Assembly: GCA_016212005.1 (NCBI GenBank)
Contig: JACRHP010000016.1
Coordinates: 1-61,626, forward strand
Origin: Candidatus Omnitrophota bacterium
GTDB lineage: Bacteria > Omnitrophota > Gorgyraeia > Zapsychrales > Zapsychraceae
Length of the DNA: 61,626 bases
Reading direction: 5' to 3'
How positions within the stretch are numbered: position 1 is the first letter of the stretch; the number at the start of each line of letters is the position of its first letter. Shown piece after piece: positions 60,562 to 61,626 of this stretch. A program made the translations under genes and the position numbers. Under the pieces are notes generated by a model. It did not search any database. It was not told where the DNA came from and worked only from the letters and a program-made list of their open reading frames with translations.

Positions 60562-61379
60562 TTCAGTTCTTCCAATGCTTTGGCCAGTTGTTCCGCGTTG
60601 GGGGCCTTGCCGTGCCAGTTCCGGTCGCCTTCCATAAAGGAAACCCCTTTGCCTTTGATGGTGTGGGCGATGATGACCGAGGGTTTGTCCGGCACGCCGG
60701 TTGCTTCATCCAGCGCCTTGAAAAGTTGCTGAAAATCATGCCCGTCGACCTCGATCGCGTGCCAGCCGAAACTGCGCCATTTTTCCGCCAGCGGCTCGAG
60801 GTTCTTGATGTCTTTGACCGGCCCGTTTTCCTGGACTTTATTGTAGTCGACGATGGCGCAGACATGGTCCAGCTTGTAGTGGGCGCCGGCCATGGCGGTT
60901 TCCCAGATGGACCCTTCCTGGAGTTCCCCATCACCTAAAAGACAGTAGACTCGGAAATCTTTATTGAGCAGCCGCGCGCCGAGGGCGATGCCGTTGGCGA
61001 CCGCCAGGCCGTGCCCCAGGGATCCGGTATTGAACTCGACCCCGGGGACCTTGCTATGGACGTGGCCTTGCAAACGGCTGTTCATTTTTCGGAATGTTCG
61101 CAGTTCTTCTTTGGGGAAATATCCGCAATCCGCGAGGACCACGTAAACGCCCGGGGTAATATGTCCTTTGGAGATAATCAACCGGTCGCGGTCCTCCCAT
61201 TTCGGGTCTTGGGGCCGGTGGTTCATCTTGTAATGATAAAGGCTTAAGAGAATTTCGACCGCGGAAAGAGAACCGCCGGGATGTCCGGAGCCGGCGCGGT
61301 GAAGCGTTTCCAGGATCTCCCGGCGGACCTGCAACGCTTTGGCTTTGAGGGCTTTGATGTCGATGGTTTGGGAAGGCAT
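60558..61379 (-). CDS. Transketolase, N-terminal subunit
   Basis: A 273-residue TPP-binding subunit: 'AGSGHPGGSLSAVEILLSLY', 'GSLGHGLAVANGIALGARL' and the TPP-motif 'LLGDGELQEGSIWETAM'. It pairs with the downstream C-terminal subunit. It is the first gene of the transketolase-transaldolase operon. Confidence 0.94.
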   Translation of the reverse strand: MPSQTIDIKALKAKALQVRREILETLHRAGSGHPGGSLSAVEILLSLYHYKMNHRPQDPKWEDRDRLIISKGHITPGVYVVLADCGYFPKEELRTFRKMNSRLQGHVHSKVPGVEFNTGSLGHGLAVANGIALGARLLNKDFRVYCLLGDGELQEGSIWETAMAGAHYKLDHVCAIVDYNKVQENGPVKDIKNLEPLAEKWRSFGWHAIEVDGHDFQQLFKALDEATGVPDKPSVIIAHTIKGKGVSFMEGDRNWHGKAPNAEQLAKALEELK

Positions 61380-61626
61380 AATGTAATGAATTTACCGCGG
61401 ATAATCTTTTACGTCAAGACCATAGTTCATTATTCGTTGCGAATACCTCTGGACTTCGCAATTAAATTTTGCTATAAAACTTGGACATAAAGATATCATT
61501 TTGGGCCACCAAGGCCTGCCAGCGGCAGGCCGCAGTCCCGAGTGACTATCGGATGAAGTACTGGTCACGAGGGATAGTTCATGCGGGGCCATCCCTCGTT
61601 GCCGTATATAAACGAAGTCAACTCGG
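61380..61626. other. Non-coding right edge with two stable hairpins
   Basis: No gene is seen. Two strong hairpins occur: GGCCTGCC..GGCAGGCC (61513-61531) and ACGAGGGAT..ATCCCTCGT (61568-61599). They could be a leader structure of the transketolase operon or part of an element cut by the window end. Confidence 0.4.

Overview
The window reads as chromosomal DNA of an uncultured-type Gram-negative bacterium. It carries a Wza/Wzz/CpsD exopolysaccharide system with an ExeA/XrtA-type ATPase, sigma-54, the C5 (HemL) tetrapyrrole route, beta-oxidation enzymes and a split transketolase. Many small nucleotidyltransferase modules and DUF4143 ATPases are mixed in. This combination suggests a candidate phylum such as Omnitrophota, but no rRNA or marker gene in the window proves it. 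Apart from rpoN and one glycosyltransferase, every gene is on the minus strand, so transcription runs from high to low coordinates.

Layout. 0.1-11.9 kb: surface-polysaccharide genes (truncated CapK-like ligase, O-antigen ligase-like protein, two GT2, two GT4, a flippase and a chimeric GNAT-like protein), interrupted by an AbiE-like pair and a DUF4143 ATPase. 12-14.3 kb: a DUF1016-nuclease fusion and a second ATPase. 14.4-20.3 kb: epimerase, CpsD-like kinase, coiled-coil protein, ExeA-like ATPase, Wzz, Wza and a small HTH regulator. 20.4-26.7 kb: a 5.6-kb AT-richer insert with three GT39 membrane proteins and a decayed IS66 transposase, bounded by two 347-bp direct repeats. 26.7-29.1 kb: rpoN and a GT2 on the plus strand. 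29.1-36.8 kb: cupin, DUF3568 protein, hemL, hemB, a previously hidden 57-aa gene, a nucleotidyltransferase, a fused hemC-cobA-hemD, a DUF2721 protein and a second AbiE-like pair. 36.9-47.5 kb: a CRP/ParA/patatin fusion and a signalling cluster, including a probable pseudo-histidine kinase and an MNT-HEPN pair. 47.6-56.6 kb: acyl-CoA dehydrogenase, RNA methyltransferase, FadJ-like protein, thiolase and a CapK-like ligase. 56.7-61.4 kb: 6-phosphogluconolactonase, a fourth nucleotidyltransferase pair, transaldolase and a two-subunit transketolase.

Most striking observation. At least eleven gene junctions carry a foldback element directly after the stop codon of the upstream gene. Each is 3-5 imperfect tandem copies of a 7-bp (sometimes 8-bp) unit, a short spacer, and the same unit array inverted. 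The unit sequence differs between loci, but the architecture, the period and the position relative to the stop codon are the same. One half-element has become the N-terminal codons of hemB, and others encode the last codons of genes. I know of no named repeat family with this design.

Other observations: four nucleotidyltransferase modules all have exactly 14-bp gene overlaps; the HemC domain lacks its cofactor-binding cysteine domain; a histidine kinase has lost its phosphoacceptor His; and the GNAT-like gene carries a duplicated flippase 5' end.
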